From Cupriavidus oxalaticus (lineage in GTDB: Bacteria; Pseudomonadota; Gammaproteobacteria; Burkholderiales; Burkholderiaceae), in contig NZ_CP038639.1 in assembly GCF_004768545.1 (NCBI RefSeq), forward strand, positions 62,001 through 126,000: DNA of 64,000 bases, written 5' to 3'. The position numbers and the translations under genes are program-made. Below, in pieces: positions 62,289 through 64,000 of this stretch (position 1 is the first letter of the stretch; the number at the start of each line of letters is the position of its first letter). The notes beneath the pieces are model-generated. The model saw nothing but the letters and a program-made list of their open reading frames with translations, searched no databases and was not told where the DNA came from.

Positions 62289-63653
62289 ATGACGCAGAAC
62301 CTCTCAATACCGAGCGGCATCACCGCGCGCGCCGCCAGCTTCACGGTCGAACGCACGCTGCGCTTCCCCCCCGAGGCGCTCGCCCTCGCACGACTGTCCA
62401 TCTATGACTGCCTGTCCGTCGCAAGCGCCGGCGCGCAGGAGCCGGTCAGCCGTGCTGTGCGCGAACTGGTGCGCACCGAGGCCGGCGCGCCGCAGGCCAG
62501 CGCCTTTGGCCTTGCGCAGCGCGTACCCGCACGCGCCGCGGCGCTGCTGAACGGAGCCGTTGCGCACGCGCTGGACTACGACGACACGCACTTCGATTTT
62601 GTTGGCCACCCCAGCGTGACGGTGCTTCCCGCGGCGCTAGCCGTTGCCGAGCAACAGCAGGCTTGCGGTAAGGCGTTGTTGGAATCGTTTCTTATTGGTG
62701 TGGAAATCACCTGCCGAGTGGGCGCCTGGCTTGGACGATCGCACTACAATGCCGGCTTCCATCAGACCGCCACATCAGGGGCTTTCGGCGCAACTGCGGT
62801 TGCAGCGCGTCTACTCAACCTCGATGGGGAGCGTGCGAGTCATGCGTTCGGCGTGGCAGCAACGCGCGCGTCCGGCCTGAAATGTCAGTTCGGCACCATG
62901 GCTAAGCCCTTCCATGCGGGCATGGCAGCGTCCACGGGCGTGGAAGCTGCCAACCTCGCCGCGTTGGGTTTTGTCTCACGTACGGATGCTCTCACATGCG
63001 TGGGCGGATTCGCCGACACGCATTCTGGCCGACAGGATGCCACGGAAGACGCATTCGCTGGCTTGCCAGACACATTTCACTTTGCCCGGATTCAGCACAA
63101 GTTTCACGCATGCTGCCATGGCACCCACCCTGCGCTCGAAGCACTGACAGCCGTGCGTCACAAACACCTTCTGCAACCTGACGACATCGCGCGAATCATG
63201 CTTACCGTTGCCCCGCAGTGGCTATCGGTCTGCTGCATTGCGCAACCGGCAACCGGATTGGAAGCCAAGTTCAGCCTTGCACTGACGGCCGCCATGACGC
63301 TAGCAGGGCTCAACACAGCTGCACTGGCTTCATTCTCAGACGCGAATTGCAGGAATCCCACGTTGGTGAATCTGGCCCGGCGAGTAGAAATCATTGCCGA
63401 TCCCTCCATGGCCGATACTGCCTGCCATGGCGCAGTTGTGACGAAGTCGGGGGCAACCTTGACTGCTGCTGTCGACGTCAACAGGCCATTACCATACGCC
63501 ATCAGGGCCGCCAAGCTCCGAAGCAAAGCAAAGGCGCTGCTGGGTGCGCAGCGGGCGGAGGCCTTGTGGGAGCTCATTGACACACTGGAAGCTCAGGAGG
63601 CTCCTGTACTGTATCCGCGCTTGCATGCCTGGATGGCTGGCGGCGCCGCATAA
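62289..63653 (+). CDS. MmgE/PrpD family protein
   Basis: This 454-residue family member has AVAHALDYDDTHFDFVGHPS, NAGFHQTATSGAFGATAVAAR, LKCQFGTMAKPFHAGMAAS and KFHACCHGTHPALEAL. It is related to the protein at 46552 and to the cis-aconitate decarboxylase/2-methylcitrate dehydratase superfamily. In the itaconate-degradation (rip) locus of Pseudomonas aeruginosa a PrpD-family gene also sits with acyl-CoA dehydrogenase, MaoC, CaiB and CitE genes. Exact reaction unknown. It is 14 bases after the dehydrogenase gene. Confidence 0.9.
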   Translation: MTQNLSIPSGITARAASFTVERTLRFPPEALALARLSIYDCLSVASAGAQEPVSRAVRELVRTEAGAPQASAFGLAQRVPARAAALLNGAVAHALDYDDTHFDFVGHPSVTVLPAALAVAEQQQACGKALLESFLIGVEITCRVGAWLGRSHYNAGFHQTATSGAFGATAVAARLLNLDGERASHAFGVAATRASGLKCQFGTMAKPFHAGMAASTGVEAANLAALGFVSRTDALTCVGGFADTHSGRQDATEDAFAGLPDTFHFARIQHKFHACCHGTHPALEALTAVRHKHLLQPDDIARIMLTVAPQWLSVCCIAQPATGLEAKFSLALTAAMTLAGLNTAALASFSDANCRNPTLVNLARRVEIIADPSMADTACHGAVVTKSGATLTAAVDVNRPLPYAIRAAKLRSKAKALLGAQRAEALWELIDTLEAQEAPVLYPRLHAWMAGGAA

Positions 63654-63678
63654 TCAAATCAACTCAGGAATCCTACGA

Positions 63679-64000
63679 ATGCAGCGCGATGGCCAACAAC
63701 ACTTAAAGACCGGCGCTCTTAGCGGCCTGCTGGTGATCGATTTCACCCAAATGCTTGCCGGGCCCTTCTGCACTCAGATATTAGCTGACCACGGCGCGGA
63801 CGTGATCAAGGTCGAAGCACTGACCGGTGATGGCACGCGCATCACCGGTCCGTTTTGTGCAGACGACAACCTTCGCGCCTTCGGCGGCTACTTCCAGAGC
63901 GTCAACCGCAATAAACGCTCCCTCGCGGTGGATCTCAAAACCGAAGGTGGCCGCGAAATTCTGCGTAGACTAATCGATGAATCTGACGTCGTAGTCGAAA
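63679..64000 (+). CDS. CaiB/BaiF family CoA-transferase (3'-truncated by window edge)
   Basis: The first 107 codons of a class III CoA-transferase are visible: LSGLLVIDFTQMLAGPFCTQ, ADHGADVIKVEALTGDGTR and VNRNKRSLAVDLKTEGGREI. ATG 63679 has AGGAA upstream and lies 25 bases after the MmgE/PrpD stop. The catalytic Asp region is outside the window. It probably moves CoA onto the C5 dicarboxylate substrate of the cluster, as itaconate or mesaconate CoA-transferases do. Confidence 0.88.
   Translation, partial: MQRDGQQHLKTGALSGLLVIDFTQMLAGPFCTQILADHGADVIKVEALTGDGTRITGPFCADDNLRAFGGYFQSVNRNKRSLAVDLKTEGGREILRRLIDESDVVVE

Overview
The window looks like an accessory, catabolic stretch of a high-GC betaproteobacterial chromosome or megaplasmid, most likely Burkholderiales and perhaps Cupriavidus or a relative. 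This is an inference. It rests on five periplasmic Bug/TctC-type receptors, six LysR regulators, many CoA-linked enzymes of the ACAD, CaiB/BaiF, MmgE/PrpD, MaoC and thiolase families, and a recombinase-in-trio (RIT) element. No rRNA, tRNA, CRISPR array or replication gene was seen.

Layout. (1) 1-2510: the end of a biotin-dependent acyl-CoA carboxylase operon (carboxyltransferase, biotin carboxylase). (2) 2946-16499: a two-armed catabolic block. An eight-gene minus-strand operon (Zn-ribbon protein, thiolase, SDR, epimerase, Ldh2-type dehydrogenase, MaoC, NIPSNAP, acyl-CoA dehydrogenase) lies downstream of a LysR gene on the same strand. The LysR gene is divergent from a plus-strand set: Bug receptor, a broken CaiB gene, a reductase-amidohydrolase fusion, acyl-CoA synthetase and an AMACR-like CaiB. 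Decayed copies of one tyrosine recombinase flank this block in direct orientation. (3) 17952-21384: a RIT element with perfect 25-bp inverted ends and a frameshifted third recombinase. (4) 21535-28904: iron-dependent alcohol dehydrogenase plus LysR, a Bug receptor, then LysR divergent from RraA-Bug-RraA. (5) 29604-42991: a visibly more GC-rich island bounded by transposase relics. It holds a hydrolase, an MHS transporter and a cupin dioxygenase beside a LysR gene. Next comes a GntR gene divergent from a receptor, phosphotransferase, acyl-CoA dehydrogenase, SDR, CaiB, CoA ligase and Fe-ADH; this set resembles the 4-hydroxyacid (lva-type) pathway. (6) 44055-49585: LysR/SnoaL/DUF2798, then MmgE/PrpD, a thioesterase and another LysR. 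(7) 49689-50956: an intact IS3-family element with 3-bp target duplication. (8) 51035-56071: a minus-strand operon of CaiB, thiolase, SDR, enoyl-CoA hydratase and Bug. (9) 56524-57118: IS607 and IS110 relics. (10) 57408-64000: a divergent cluster (Bug, small unknown protein, CitE-like lyase, double-MaoC mesaconyl-CoA-hydratase-like protein // acyl-CoA dehydrogenase, MmgE/PrpD, CaiB) around a 20-bp perfect palindrome. It suggests a C5-dicarboxylate (itaconate/mesaconate/methylsuccinate type) pathway.

The common logic is capture of a carboxylic acid by a receptor, CoA activation by a ligase or CoA-transferase, and oxidation, hydration and cleavage to central CoA esters. Each module has its own regulator or operator. 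The junctions are littered with broken transposases and gene fragments, so the window is best read as modules assembled by transfer and recombination.
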